Below, one piece after another: positions 1 to 16,162 of a stretch of DNA of 64,000 nucleotides. The DNA lies in contig BDGG01000004.1 of assembly GCA_001949185.1 (NCBI GenBank), positions 2,794,912 through 2,858,911 of the forward strand, in the 5' to 3' direction. The DNA comes from Ramazzottius varieornatus. Lineage: Eukaryota; Tardigrada; Eutardigrada; Parachela; Ramazzottiidae. Position 1 is the stretch's first letter. The number at the start of each line of letters is the position of its first letter. The position numbers and the translations under genes are program-made. The notes below the pieces were generated by a model. It saw nothing but the letters and a program-made list of their open reading frames with translations, ran no database searches and was not told where the DNA came from.

Positions 1-4077
<4,077 letters not shown>

Positions 4078-5671
4078 CCTGTTGTAGAGTCGACGATCCG
4101 GACACGCTCTTTAGACCTGCAAGTTCAAAGCCGATCAGGCGTGAAGTTTTCTGTCACTCTTCATTATGATGCTTTCGACTGGAGTCCCGCATCACAGCTA
4201 ATAATGAAGAAAGCTAACACAGAAAGATTTGGGAAAAGTACGACCTCAACAGCATATTAATTGTGCCAGCAAATACACAACAGTAGAAACATGCCTAGAA
4301 TTTGCTGATGTAAAAGGCTATTTGCTGCGTTCGGTTCAGCCGTGAGTTTCGCGCTCAGATCGGAGAACAGCATGCTTTCTCAAGTACCATATATTCTTTC
4401 CAAAAAAACTGAAAGAATCCAAGCGTATCGCTACACGCCCATAGAGTCGCATTGGTGGACATTTTCGAACGGAAGCTAGTAAATCAATATACTACAACAG
4501 CGCCGCAGTAGCATGTCTGAGAACGCGAGAATAGTAAGACTGCAGTTCTGAAAAGGCAGCCAACCGAAAAAGAACGAAAGGCAGATTTGACATTCCTCTG
4601 CAACGAAATAATGTTAATTTACATGTCAGCGGAATTTAGCTGTTTTGAGAGGCCTAGAGGAAAAACTACGCATAACGGGTGGGGACCCCTTATTCTGTCT
4701 TGCGACCGCACGAATAATTTTTTATGGCGAACACAAAAAGAATTACGATCTTTGCTATTGGAATGTATCAAAAACAAGGCTTTATCGCCGGGTGTCTGCC
4801 GAGGTCCAACAGACCGTGGCTAACCTTGAGGCATTGTCACCGGAAAACGATCGCTGGAAAACGATCTACTTGTCTGGTCAGACATCCTTACCTATGTCTG
4901 ATATCACAAACCCGCTGTCATTTCCTTGTCTGATCTGCGAACCCGTGCTTTTAATTTGAAGACCCTGGAAGAGGTTCTCGACTCTCGAAGTAATCCGTTC
5001 CTATCGTGTAAACATGGCATCAGCCGGAAGCACGGAAGTGGGCATACTGGAACCCCTGTTTCAATTCACAGCAGCGTCTATAAAGAGGAATATCATGGTC
5101 AAACATGAGTTCTCGCTATAGGAGGATCAAAGGCGCTCTGACTTGGCGCAGATTTCACGTCGGTACTAGGACACCACTGAAGGTAGAACATGAAAACCAG
5201 GTGTGGATAAATGGTCAATGGTTGGCCCATGTACAGAGCAATGTTTACTCACAGCGAGATAATTCCGTTGAACGTACTCATCAGAGAGTCGCCGATAGAT
5301 TAGAGATCTAGATGTACTGGAGCAGAAACCTGCTACGTAACGTAAATGCATAGTTGACAGTTAATGGCCTTGACTTTTTCCTTGCTACCTCTGACTACTG
5401 TTGGCCATCTGTTGGCAACTCCACCGACCACAGGTATGCAGAGACTCCAGCAGATCACCAGCTGGCTGCAACAAGAAACCACAAGCCCCGTACAACATCC
5501 GGGTTTGCGAACGAACAGCTGTCTCGTACGTACGTCACCTGCGTTTTGTCATATCCAGACGGTGTCATGGTTCCAGATTCAAGAAGGGTTCCAACTTCAT
5601 AGAGAACCGAAAGGCCCACAGAATCTTGGAAAACCCAGGGTGAACACCGCGAGATAAAGTTATTCATTACG

Positions 5672-5908
5672 CACCATTAAGTGGGCCAGCGGCAGAGGAG
5701 ATCAATAAGGCGTGGCAGATGACATCAAATAGAGCGGGCCATGAAATTAAAGAATATTCATTTACGACCAATGAACGAACAATACCTTCGACTTGGACAA
5801 ACTTGATTGGGCGGCTATAGATAATTTTCTCTCTGTTCCCGCGCCATACTTCCCAAACTAGCCCCGCCTTACTGATCTGCTCTGCCGCTGGCCCAAGTTA
5901 GATGGTGC
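5672..5908. mobile_element. MITE-like element with about 45-bp terminal inverted repeats
   Basis: The left end reads GCACCATTAAGTGGGCCAGC and runs on as GGCAGAGGAGATCAATAAGGC. The right end is the reverse complement with few mismatches: GCCTTACTGATCTGCTCTGC, then CGCTGGCCCAAGTTAGATGG and TGC. The roughly 140 bp between the arms is non-coding. Size, long imperfect inverted termini and absence of an ORF fit a non-autonomous DNA transposon. I could not fix a target-site duplication. Confidence 0.75.
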
Positions 5909-6042
5909 AACAGGTGATCAGCACAATACAAATAGCGGGACAACGCGAAATTCATGAAGCATCACAGTAAACTGCTAAGGGAGAAATTTCATCCCATCTT
6001 CCAGCGTCCTGTCCTGTGCCTGTCTTATCCCATCTCCAGCAC

Positions 6043-6175
6043 GACAAAGACGACGACAGTGATGAAGAAGACGATGACCATGACGACAAGGACATCAGCG
6101 AAGAAAATGATGATGACGACGATGATGATGAAGATAAGGACAATGAAGAGGATGAAGAAGATGACGAAGAGGAAC
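6043..6175 (+). repeat. GAT/GAA/GAC-rich simple repeat, open as an Asp/Glu run
   Basis: An imperfect trinucleotide tract (gat, gac, gaa, gag). The frame open from 6016 to 6372 reads it as a dense Asp/Glu run with scattered Lys, then a Pro/Gly/Arg-rich part. It could be an isolated acidic exon, but there is no start context, splice-linked neighbour or recognisable domain. The opposite frame reads as poly-Ser and is a shadow. Confidence 0.5.
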
Positions 6176-6594
6176 GCGGAAACCCGCCTCATGGTCCGGC
6201 CAACCGCGGAAGACAGTCTGAGTTCCGTCGACCGAGCAGTAACTTACCTTATGTCGTTAAAAAGTGTGCTCCAGCCTCCAGTGCAGAGATTGGTATGGGT
6301 GTGATGGCTGGCACTGAGCAAAGAGATCCCAAAAATAATTTAAAGCAGGACGCTAGAAAAAGATGGGCCTGAAGGACTAACTCCCGTGATTAGTTACAAT
6401 GTTCTGAATTCTCCCGATTCGTATTCTGCAGAACGTATGAATTTTTCCACCGTTTCTGGCGTGTCTCTTTTACATGGCTCAACTTGCAACTGTTAGCGAG
6501 CGCGTGGCTTCGCCCTACGAAAGAGAATTGTCCTGTATGAGGAACTGTGGAAGTAGCCGAAGAACTGAAAAAACTACAATACGAGTACTCCGCA

Positions 6595-6743
6595 ATACTG
6601 TGATGCTTCATGAACTTCGCGAAATACGTCTGGTATACGCGAAATATCCCTTAGGGGGTTGGTAGCGAAAAGTTTTCGGACTGGGGCTCAACTCGACATC
6701 TGTAATGACGTAGTTCGCGAAGTTCATGAAGCATTACAGTAGT
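6595..6743. mobile_element. Short hairpin MITE, ~150 bp
   Basis: CTGTGATGCTTCATGAACTT followed by CGCGAA, near 6599-6624, is answered by TTCGCGAAGTTCATGAAGCA followed by TTACAG, near 6714-6739. That is an inverted repeat of about 26-34 bp with one or two mismatches around a spacer of about 90 bp. A single related terminus (CGCGAAATTCATGAAGCATC) lies near 5944, so the sequence is repeated locally. Confidence 0.75.
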
Positions 6744-7068
6744 GCATAGTGGAGTAAAGTAATCAGAATGTCGTTCCTTCCGGAATCCTGATTCCGGATT
6801 CTTCTCGAACAGGCAAAATCCAGAACCAGAATCATCTGGACTCTAGAATAGTTTCCTCAAAATAATGTCGTCGGCATGCCAATTTGCTGTCTGAACATCA
6901 AGCTGCAGAGTAATGCGAAGAGGATTGATTGAAATGCTGACTCGATTCACTGGATATCACTTCAAGCCTGCAGTGACAACCCGGTTTTAACGGTCCTAAC
7001 TCACAAGTCTTGTTTGTGCAGTGGAAGCCGTTATTTTCCTCTTTGAAAGTGAATGTGCCAAAGGGACA

Positions 7069-9326
7069 ATGGCCGTTCCTGCGAGTCTTTCGATGTACCA
7101 GCAGTTCAAGAATCTCCACGAAGAAGAGCTGTTTGATTCGCTGGTGGATCTCGGAGATTTGTTCCTGACATCGGATTCTCGACCGCGAAACCTCACTGCT
7201 CAACGTGATCTACTGAAAGGCGCTCGTGAAGAATTTCGATGCGTTGTCCTGTACGGCTATGCGTTGTTTCAGGAGCATCGATATCGACAAGCCATCGACG
7301 TCTATGGCCGAGCTTGTTCCATGCTACTCCACACCTATCCTCCACCTGGATCCGTTGGTCGAATTGGAGGTGAGTGTGCTCGCATTCGGGACAAGGGAGA
7401 TGAGTTGGCCACCTCGAAATCATATAGCTTTCGCTGACGTCATCCAGTTGATATCAGGTGTGGCCGATTCAGCTTTCTTGCCACGGCAGCATATTTTTTT
7501 TATAAAGCTGTTCTTGGATTGCAGGACGCTCTGTTAATGGACCTAAGGTTGAATCTCCTCCTGGAACACTGGGCTTCGAACGTCTCTTCACTGAAGATGA
7601 TATAAAATACCGGTTAGCTCAAGCCTGGTGGCTGCTAGGTGATGTGGGTGAAGCCACATGCGTGTTGGAAACTATCCCTCCTGTGAATCGTTCCGCCAAG
7701 ACACTGATACTGATGATCAAGCTGAACTCTACCCGGACAGCCTACGTCTTGGACAAACTGAAGCAAGTGTTACGGCAAGTTCCTCTTGCGTTAAGGGTTC
7801 TTCAGTCGTGGTTTCAGAATGGTGGAAAACTTGTGGAGTTGAATGCGAATCTTGGGAAGAACGTTCAAGAGGAGAAGGTCTCTCAGCTGCTAAATCGTCT
7901 AGTCCAATCCCATTCGTTCTACTTCACCGGAAGTATACAGAGCGCCTACCAGAACGCCACCGTACTGCAGGTATGACCATCTAGTTTTCCGTTTGACAAA
8001 GATCATCCATGTGTTAGAGTTCATCATCAAGTTCGTTTTTGCAGGAAGATCCTGTGCTGTCGCATAATCCAACAATCATGATGCTGCAAGCGAGATGCCA
8101 AACGGCTCTAGGAAACCTCGACCACGCTGCCAGAATCTACTCCAGTATCGACCACGGAAACCCCAACTTCTTTCAAGATATGGATGATTACGCTGCTTTG
8201 TTGTTCGAACAAGGGGAGAAGAACCAGCCTGCTCAACAGTCTCTCCAGAAATTGTCAGACAGACTGCTGAAGACGGCTAGTCTTTCTCCCGAAGCCTGGG
8301 TGGCTAAAGGCTACAGCGCACTCAGTCGAAAGGTAAGGCACTTTGTTACTTTTGTATTTTGCTGATTATCATTTGAGGTAGTTGGACTGATGCCATCCTT
8401 TTTCTTTTAGGATATGGGCTCTGCTTTGAAGTACGCCGAACACGCCAACTCGCTCGACGACAACCGTTTCCGAACGCATGTTCTTCTTGGCCTAGTCTAC
8501 TTGAAGAAAGATGAGTTGGCCCCTGCACAACGATGTTTCCGTAAAGCTCTGGAAATCGTCCCAACCTGCCTGGAAGCCCATCGCTACTTGATAGAGACGT
8601 ACCAGAGGAAGGTGGGGGAGAAAGAGACTATCGTCGCGGCACAGAATATGTACCGCGCGTGCAAAAAGAACCCACGATGTGTACAGTACTACGCCGACTG
8701 TCTTCTTCAGTATAGCAGCCGGATACGAGAACTGACGGGTATCCTGGAGAAACACATGAAGGCTTATCCATCCGATCAGAAATCAGGTATATTATGAAAA
8801 ACGTAACGAAATATCAATTCGGAGCTCGGCAAACAACTTCGGCAGATCGTCTTCCCAAGTGGCGCACGCTTCTAGCCAGTATCTCTGATAATGTGCGCTA
8901 TTTGAGAAGACGATCTGGTCGAGTTTGACTGCCGAGCATCCGGAAATAATATTTTAAAGGGTTTCTTGTTTAGGTATTCTCCTGGCACAAGCGTACGAGA
9001 AGATGAAGCAACCAGAGAAGGCCATCGAGGTACTCAAGAAGCAGTTGTGTCGCGGAAACCTGAAAGAAATCCACGAATCGTTGTCTCGGTTGTACCGTCT
9101 GACGGATAATGCGGAAAAAGAAGCGGAGCATTCGAGTCTTGCTGCTGCCGTCCCTTTGCCAAACATGGCCGATCCGAGAGCAGACAGTCCCTTACCCGGT
9201 CCCAGTGGATCTTCTTTCCGTGGCTCACCAGGCTCCGCACGTGACTCTGCCAACGAAGAAATTAATGACTCCGATAACGAAGAGGATGAAGACGACAATG
9301 AAGGGATGGAATCAGGACTCGAATGA
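7069..9326 (+). CDS. APC7: Anaphase-promoting complex subunit 7 (APC7)
   Basis: A TPR scaffold subunit of the APC/C ubiquitin ligase, which recruits Cdc20/Cdh1 and triggers mitotic exit. Five exons: 7069-7369, 7525-7970, 8045-8332, 8411-8786, 8974-9326. They sum to 1764 nt, giving 587 residues, close to vertebrate APC7. The product is a string of TPR helices such as VLYGYALFQEHRYRQAIDVY, RLAQAWWLLGDVGEATCVLE, VLLGLVYLKKDELAPAQRCF and LAQAYEKMKQPEKAIEVL. It ends in an acidic tail (DSDNEEDEDDNEG), also typical of APC7. An in-frame GTG at 7021 extends the frame upstream, but the first ATG is 7069 (MAVPASLSMYQQF). Intron 4 carries a hairpin repeat (8824-8937). Another Cdc27-family TPR protein is the only realistic alternative. 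Confidence 0.85.
8824..8937. mobile_element. Hairpin MITE family copy 1, inside APC7 intron 4
   Basis: Bounded by GCTCGGCA and TGCCGAGC. The inner arms are AGATCGTCTTCCCAAGTGGC with GCA, and TGCGCTATTTGAGAAGACGATCT. The whole element can fold into one hairpin. Related copies lie near 16287-16390, 52293-52415, 53181-53275 and 55762-55871, all sharing the AAGTGGCGC-type core and an ACGATCTGG-like right arm. Confidence 0.8.
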
Positions 9327-10223
9327 CACTCCTCTGTTCCTCTACATAGTCTCGCATGACTTACCTGCATATTTTACGGTTCGTGCTGCGGTTTTACCAT
9401 ATGGATGTTTTTACGTATATAATTATTTCCTAGTCGCCTAAAGAAGGGAACTTTTTGCACATTTCGACGCAGTTTCCCGCACCTGTTTAAGCTTCCTCTT
9501 ACCGGGAAGTCGGAAAGTCGTAAAAGAAATACAAGTTGACTAACTAGGAAGGTTTGCAAATGGGAGCGGACCTCTCATAAAATCGCTCTCGTCAGTCGTC
9601 ACTAAGTTTTCGCCCTGCTTGCAGGTGACACGGACGATCGAGAGTGCGCTATTTACGATACTACAGTAGTGTCACCAAAAGCGCTCGTTGTGGATGTACG
9701 AACGTAGCTTGCCACTGGACATAGACGGCTGAACGTCAGCCAGGAGCTTGCCACACTCAGGGACGGTCGGAGTGTCTACCGTAATCCGAATGAGGTGCCA
9801 CCTTACCTGCCATCCGATGTATCCTTTGAGGAGCTCAAAGCTGACGGCCTTGTACGTGGATCAGGATTTGTATAGAGGACGTATTTGCCTAAAAGATTTC
9901 CACGACGAGAGACCGAGGCTTCTAACGTACTGCAGAGGTCTCTGTGCATCAGACGTCGTGCTTCGGACGGCGGACTTTCATTAATTGTCCACTCGAGGCT
10001 CTCCACGGCTCTCGAGCGATCAATCGAGACACTGTTGGCTGGTACTTGCAGTTAAGAAAGCGTTTATGGATATTAATTGTCCTAGTGTTGTTTGAATTAC
10101 ATGGCTGATTATACCGTATTATCAAAACATATGGCGTAATAGGGGCTTCAGCCAATGTCCGTCGTTGACAGTATCGTCTCGGTGGTCCTTGGATAATTTA
10201 GACCGCCAAAGGACTCCTCTGTG
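9327..10223. other. Intergenic region between APC7 and the first SLC9C1-like gene
   Basis: No gene is visible. A weak inverted repeat may exist around 9580-9670 (AATCGCTCTCGTCAGTCGT against GACGATCGAGAGTGCGCTATT), too degenerate to call an element. The stretch must hold the APC7 3' end and the upstream region of the exchanger. Confidence 0.5.
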
Positions 10224-13200
10224 ATGGATATGTGGAATGAATCGCTCGTTACGCCCTCCGGAACTTTGATAAATGGGACCGCACTCGAGATGCAGGAGCT
10301 ATCCTCCAGTGCGGATCCACTGGATGGAAACGCTACGGATCTCCCGCTGGATGTGCATTCCTTGTATGAGCACACGCCGCCTCCATACTCCATTTTGTCG
10401 GTTTTTGTCATCATTCTACTTGGCGGTAAGACTTGCCTTCTTTTCTCGAAACAATAATACCGGTGGTCCGTTTATTACGCGACAACTGATGAAGTTTCGG
10501 TTTTTTAGTCTTTATGCGATATCTACAACCAAGGCTTCCCATTCCCTACACGGTGGTCATCATGCTGCTTGGAGTAATCTATGGTCTAGTCGCCGCAAAA
10601 GCCTACCCGCCTTTGTTAAATTATACCGCGATGGTACGTTTGAACTTCCTTCTGCAGAGTTCAACATACATGTGATCCATTCTATGTTTTGTAGACAAGG
10701 ATCGATCCTCACTGGATACTCCATCTGTTCTTGCCGGCTCTGATATTTGAATCGTCTTTCGCGATAAATTTGGGAATGTTTAGAAGCACAATGGGCAGTA
10801 TTTTACTGCTAGCAACGGTCGGCCTAGGTGAGGTCTAGATTATTTAAAGTAGCACATCTGTAACATAAGATGTAAGCTTTGGTTGGCTATAGAAGGCTCA
10901 GCGAAGCTAAAATAAGCCGTTTTAGCCGTTCTTAGCCGTGGCTAAAAAAATATTTTAGCAGCTAAAATACTTTTAGCCACAGCTAGAAGGTATTGTGCGT
11001 TCGAATGATTTACTGATGCCAAAACTATTTTGGCCGACTCAACATCAATGAATCAATCGATCGCACAATACATTTTAGCCGTCGCTAAAAGTATTTTAGC
11101 TGCTTCAGCCGCGGCTAAAATATTTTTAGCCACGGCTATGAACGGCTAAAGCGGCTTATTTTAGCTTCGCCGAGCCGTCTATATGGTTGGCCACTCAGTC
11201 GCCACTGCACCTTTAAGGTATTGGTTATAGTACTGAAATTCTTCAAATGTTCATGTTTGACAGCAATCGCCACTGGTCTGACATCGATCGTCGTGAGATA
11301 TGCTTTCTCTTATGGATGGGACTGGTGCACCTCCCTGGTGAGGAACGAAGAACAGCAAAACAATAGTTCCATATATTCAACCACTTTTATTGAAGGCTTG
11401 CCGAAACTTGTTTACAAATAAGAATCTAATACAATAAGCGATGCACAATTGCAGATGTTCGGTGCGCTAATTTCCGCCACGGATCCAGGTACAGCAAGAC
11501 ATCCCCGAGTTTGGTTCACTGGTCAAAGATGATTCGTTGTGTTTCAATAGTTGCGGTCGTCGCTCTGCTCAAAGATGTGGGTAAGTTCGCGGCCAGATTA
11601 TTCCATTTGATATATAATTCGTTCCAAGTGAATCAAGGGATTTTCGCGATCACGGTAGGTACCTCACCGGCACTGGGCGTGGTTTTGGAAGGCGAGTCAC
11701 TACTGAACGATGGCACAGCTATCATTCTGTTCAACATATTCTTGGCTCTGAGCATCCCGTCGGATAACTTTAGCGGTAATTTCACCATTCACTGTGGCTA
11801 AGTTACTTTCCCGTTACTGTATATAAGATTAATTTTGGGTTCGAATCAGGCGAATCTTTGGCTGTGCAGTCGGTGCTGACCGTGGCTGGCGGACCTTTGT
11901 TCGGGTTCGCGGCGGGATGGACACTTGTGGGTCTGTTGGGGAAGATATCGAGCGATGCGATTTCCGAAGTGTGCTTGACCCTGACAGCTGCTTATCTGAC
12001 ATTTTACGTCAGCGAGGCAGTGTTAGGAATATCCGGAGTTCTGGCTGTTGTGGCTTTGGGCGTGGTCATGAATTCTCAAAGAACCGTAATAAGCCCAGAA
12101 GTCGACCCTTGGATGCACGAGTATGTGTCAGTCTCACTTGAACCGCATTGGAAGTTTTGTGACCCTGATTTTCTGCGCGTACGATCTGGCAGGTTTTGGG
12201 ACATCATTACGTACATCGCCAACACGCTGATTTTCGTTATTGTCGTACGTGGGCTTGCCCGTTTCCCATTGCACACCCCCAGTACATACTGCGTCAACGT
12301 TTTACTGCTTATCCAGGGACTCACAATAGCAGAGCACGCCTTGTTCAATTTCGAAAATATGGATTGGATAAACCTGCTTATTTTGTGGCCCGCGTTAATT
12401 GTAATTAGGTATGCTGAATATCTTCCAGCCTCCTTGCTTCGTTTACTTATTAAGTCTTCGTAAATCTTGTCTTGTTCTACAGACTAATTAGCATTGTGGT
12501 GTGTCTGCCATTGATCCGATGCGTGGAGAAGACCGGTACTTGTAACTGGAAGAACGTGTTGGTGATGAGCTGGGGAGGACTTAGAGGTAATCGGCGCTGA
12601 AACCAGATACTGGCCCGTCTGCACCACTGGTTTTCTCTTCGCTTTGACCACGAAAGGCTCTTGATTAATTGTAGGTGCGGTTAGCCTTGCCTTGGCCATG
12701 ACAGTCAGCAGGGACCCGCGACTTGACCAGGACTCCATCGGAAATAAGGTGCCATTATTAGGTTGAACCAACATGTTCGCAAAACCTCCTTTCAGCCTGA
12801 ATGCCGGTACTGAAAAAAGCGATAGTACATCTCTTTCACGTTTCGTCTTTTCAAAGGTTCTTGTCCATACCTCCGGGATAGTCATGCTAACATTATTGGT
12901 CAATGGGACGACAACCGCAAAACTCCTCAGCGTGCTTGGTACGTATGCACGTTTAGCTCTCCCATGCTTGATCTTTTGAACCATTAGAATACAGTAGGTT
13001 CTTCTCACGCAGGTATGAGCCGAATACCAGAAGACACCATTTCAGCAGTGGACAACGCCCTCCGGTTTATCTTTAAGAAGCGAGACGAGAAGATTACGTC
13101 GCTAAAAAAGGATCACTTTTTGGAAGATGTCAATTGGGGATCCGTTACCAGTTATACGCTGTTGCAAAATCCTTACAAGGTAAAGTTTTTCCTCTGCCCA

Positions 13201-16162
13201 CATTGAGTACTTCCTCACTGAATATCGTCTTCGTCCCCAGAGGTCCCGGAATACTCAGCAGAAAAAAGAGAAGGTGGTTTTTTCGTCCAGTTTTGCCGAA
13301 AAATGTAAATCCGAGACGGAAACGGACCTCGAGAGAACCCTTTATAGCACTCTGGACTACAAAGCGGCCCGTCGCATTTGGCTACAGCTGCTGAAGTCAC
13401 ACTTCTGGATCCAGTTTGAGCACGGGATGGTGTGCCGGCGAACCCTCCTCTACTTGAGCAGCTGCGTGGATGCTGCGCTTGCAAGGTCCGAAGGCCTCAT
13501 CGACCCGGAAGTTATAACAGGTCGTTTCACCATAGGACACAAGCTGACGTATTGCGTAAGTTCAAGATTCCCTTAGCTTAATTGACAGCCCGCTGATTTG
13601 ACTCTCGCATTGTCTTGTTTTTAGCAAAAGCTCGTCAACAAGCTGAGTGGACATGATACCAGCTGGGCCGGCCAAGGGCGTGATGCTGTGGAACCCGCCC
13701 ACGGAAACTGGGCCGAACGGATCGTCGAAGTTTACTGGTTCAAATCCGTTGTGCACACCTTGCTGTGCATCCATGTATCCTGTTCCGTCCTCAACTTGAT
13801 ATGGAACTTTCACGGGCATCATTTGGACGAAAATTTTTTTCACGAAAACGTTTACTTTGTTACAGCGAACGGTATGTTTGATGGTTTGCGTGTGCTCATT
13901 TAAGCTGGTACGTATCGTTATATCCGCCTATCTTTTCAGGATTTTTCTGTCTAGTGTACGGGATCGAGATCGTTCTTTCTGTAACTATCAATACTCGCAC
14001 TCTTGCTGCAAAAGATCCGCATAGTACTCTTACACACCGACGTTTTGTTCAACGGTCTTTGGTTTTCAGATGCTTGCTTACGGTTTTTCGAACTATATCA
14101 GGAACCACTGGAATAAGTTCGAGGTTTTCATTCAAGCCATTCTGCTTACCGATTTTGGTCTGGATGTTTATGTGCTGGCCGCGGGAGAGGCGGGACCATA
14201 CATATACAAGCATATGCTACGTTGTTTTGACGTTCTGAGTTTGCTCAGGATTTTACGAGTGATTCGTCTGATCAAGGTGAGTCTTTCGTCTCGTCGCCCT
14301 CAACATGCTCGAAGGTCCCGGCCACAACGAGTACGTCCCATATCTGTAGATATTCTTCCCGGTGATGGATACCCTGGTCGCCAGTCTGGTCACTCACCGC
14401 TTATTGAGCGGGTTCGAGATAGGGAAAGCTTTTGTGACAGCTCAGGACGACGCCACAAACTGGACTGAGAGCTTCTTCCAAAACTCAGCTGCCATTGATA
14501 GTATCAGAAAGACTGCAGATGCCGCCAGGAGCAGTGTTGGAATGGAACTCGGTATCCTCTTGTTAGAAAGGCCGGACATCGGTCGTTTTGTCAAGAAGCG
14601 GTACGCGTCACGCAAGGTTCTCCACTCCATGAAGAAGGATGTCTGCGAGCTGAAACAAAGAGGTCTCCTCGATGACAAAACAGCTCTGTTTCTGCAGAAG
14701 GTATCCACCTTTCTGACTCGGATGTAATATTTTGCGTCAACATCGTACAGTTTCATGCTTTTCTAGACCATAGATTCCAAGATGGAAAAGGTGTCCCGGA
14801 TACCGTACAGAATCCAGAATCCCGCGGAAATGTTGAAACGCATTCCATGGATCACGAATAATCGTCTTCGTTGCTTTCTTATGGTAATCAACCAGTGCTA
14901 TCATAGTACTGTCGTGCATTGTTGACAAGTATTGGTGTCGCTTGTCCATCTTTGTATCTTCAGGCCAAGGCGGAAGTTGCATCTTTTCCCAAGGGACACG
15001 CCCTTTTTACCGTCGGCGAGGAACCTGACGGGATATATTTACTGTTGTCTGGATCTGTAGAAGTGAGAAGCTTGGAAATTGTTCGGCGAATCAACTTCAC
15101 GGTCCGTACTTCTGCATATGGCCGATATCTTTTACAGGCGGTTTCTCTTCCGAACTTGGTGGTTTCGCACCAGGAATACAACGAGGAAATGACTTTTACG
15201 GCGGGTGACGTACTCGGCGAAAGAGCCATTTTGACGGGGAAACGTCTACACACCTCCTACATCTGTAAAAGTCCCATCCAGGTAAGCACCCTGCCTATAT
15301 GAACACTGTCTCGTCGCAGTATTTCAAGATTTATCCGTTACAGTGTCTGTTTATACCGCTGGAGACCATGAGTGAGGTCCTTACCGCTTTTGGCGGGTTG
15401 CGTCAGGAAATCTGGAACTGCTACGGCCGAAAGCTGGCAACTAGCATGCTGATGGCTCAGCCAACGCTTTGTGTAAGCTGCTCTGATAAAAGCTGCCCAT
15501 TTCGGCACAACGAAGTTCCGAAAAATGTCTTAATAGCAATAATCTAATGAGCATACTTTGTAGCACCTCTACGCTGACGATATACGGATACGGTTCTTGA
15601 ACAGAGGGACGGTCTTGATATTTAAGGGAGAATATCTGGAGCTGAATCCCAATTGGCAGCTGGTCGTACTTCTTCACGGGAGCTGCGTGGGTTTGCCGCA
15701 ACAGATTGCGATGGAAGGACCGAAGATCATATCGAAGCAGTTTCAGTCTTTGCATTTTACCCGCCAGGTGGGTGATGTAAGCCGTTTGTTGCGTAGTTGA
15801 AACTTACTGCTGGACACAATATCCACCTGTGGATGATGTAACGGAATGTGAGTAGAATGAGGATGCAGCGCACCATTCTGCGGTTTTCTGCCTGGAGTAC
15901 GACTATTTTCCGGCCAAATCGAGATCAACGGCGGCAAGCACAATGGTGGCTCATGACAACATGACCTATCTGTCGGATGACTGACGATGCTCCGGTACGC
16001 GTTAAAAGCTTTGTTTACTCACTTGATACTGACTTTTGATTTTATGTTCCTGAATAGGTCGCGATCACATTAATAGATGTGCCAGAAGTTTCGAAAAACT
16101 TCCGTGTCGAAGAAAAGGAGATAAGAGAAGATCATTCCCCCCTCTCTGATCATCAGGTATAA
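10224..16162 (+). CDS. Sperm-type Na+/H+ exchanger, SLC9C1-like, copy A
   Basis: A plasma-membrane Na+/H+ exchanger gated by voltage and cyclic nucleotides; family members raise sperm pH. I placed 25 exons, from 10224-10425 to 16058-16162, giving 1171 residues against about 1177 in human SLC9C1. Domains in order: exchanger domain to about residue 430 (VAAKAYPPLLNYTAM, DPHWILHLFLPALIFESSFA, SATDPVAVVALLKDVG, VLEGESLLNDGTAIILFN, SWGGLRGAVSLALA), a linker, a four-helix voltage sensor whose S4 reads LLRILRVIRLIK (14235-14276), then a cyclic-nucleotide-binding domain (GIYLLLSGSVE, GDVLGERAILTGKR). Both exchanger-core aspartates (TDPV and LLND) are present. The fourth intron region (10828-11263) holds a large fold-back repeat. 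The last exon is least certain: it ends at a TAA at 16160, and its protein sequence does not resemble copy B's. Start chosen at ATG 10224; an in-frame GTG precedes it. Confidence 0.93.
10876..11185. mobile_element. Fold-back element in an intron of SLC9C1-like copy A
   Basis: The outer arms are TATAGAAGGCTCAGCGAAGC followed by TAAAATAAGC, and the reverse complement GCTTATTTTAGCTTCGCCGA followed by GCCGTCTATA. The arms extend inward for about 120 bp each and are built from recurring TTTTAGC/GCTAAAA heptamers with CCGTGGCTAAA blocks. The loop is only about 70 bp. It is a MITE-like palindrome of about 310 bp without coding capacity, and may be flanked by a TA target duplication. It lies between exons 3 (ends 10827) and 4 (starts 11264). 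Confidence 0.88.

Larger units (their letters stand above)
4078..7068. other. Intergenic region between myosin III and APC7
   Basis: Three kilobases without a gene I can support. It holds two inverted-repeat elements (5672-5908 and 6595-6743), one half-copy of the second element's terminus (about 5944-5970), and an acidic-codon simple repeat (6043-6175). Short open frames such as 4645-4959 have no recognisable domain and no convincing splice-linked partners. It must contain the upstream regions of both flanking genes, which diverge from here. I see no clear TATA box. Confidence 0.6.

Noticed and set aside
4645-4959. Overlapping plus-strand frames around 4587-4959
   Set aside because: Three frames are open at once, none with a domain or good splice sites, which suggests chance.
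5952-6143. Minus-strand poly-Ser open frame
   Set aside because: Shadow of the GAT/GAA/GAC simple repeat. It has no start context, domain or splice partner.
9580-9672. Weak inverted repeat with CTCTCG/CGAGAG arms
   Set aside because: Too many mismatches and indels to call an element, and no second copy in the window.
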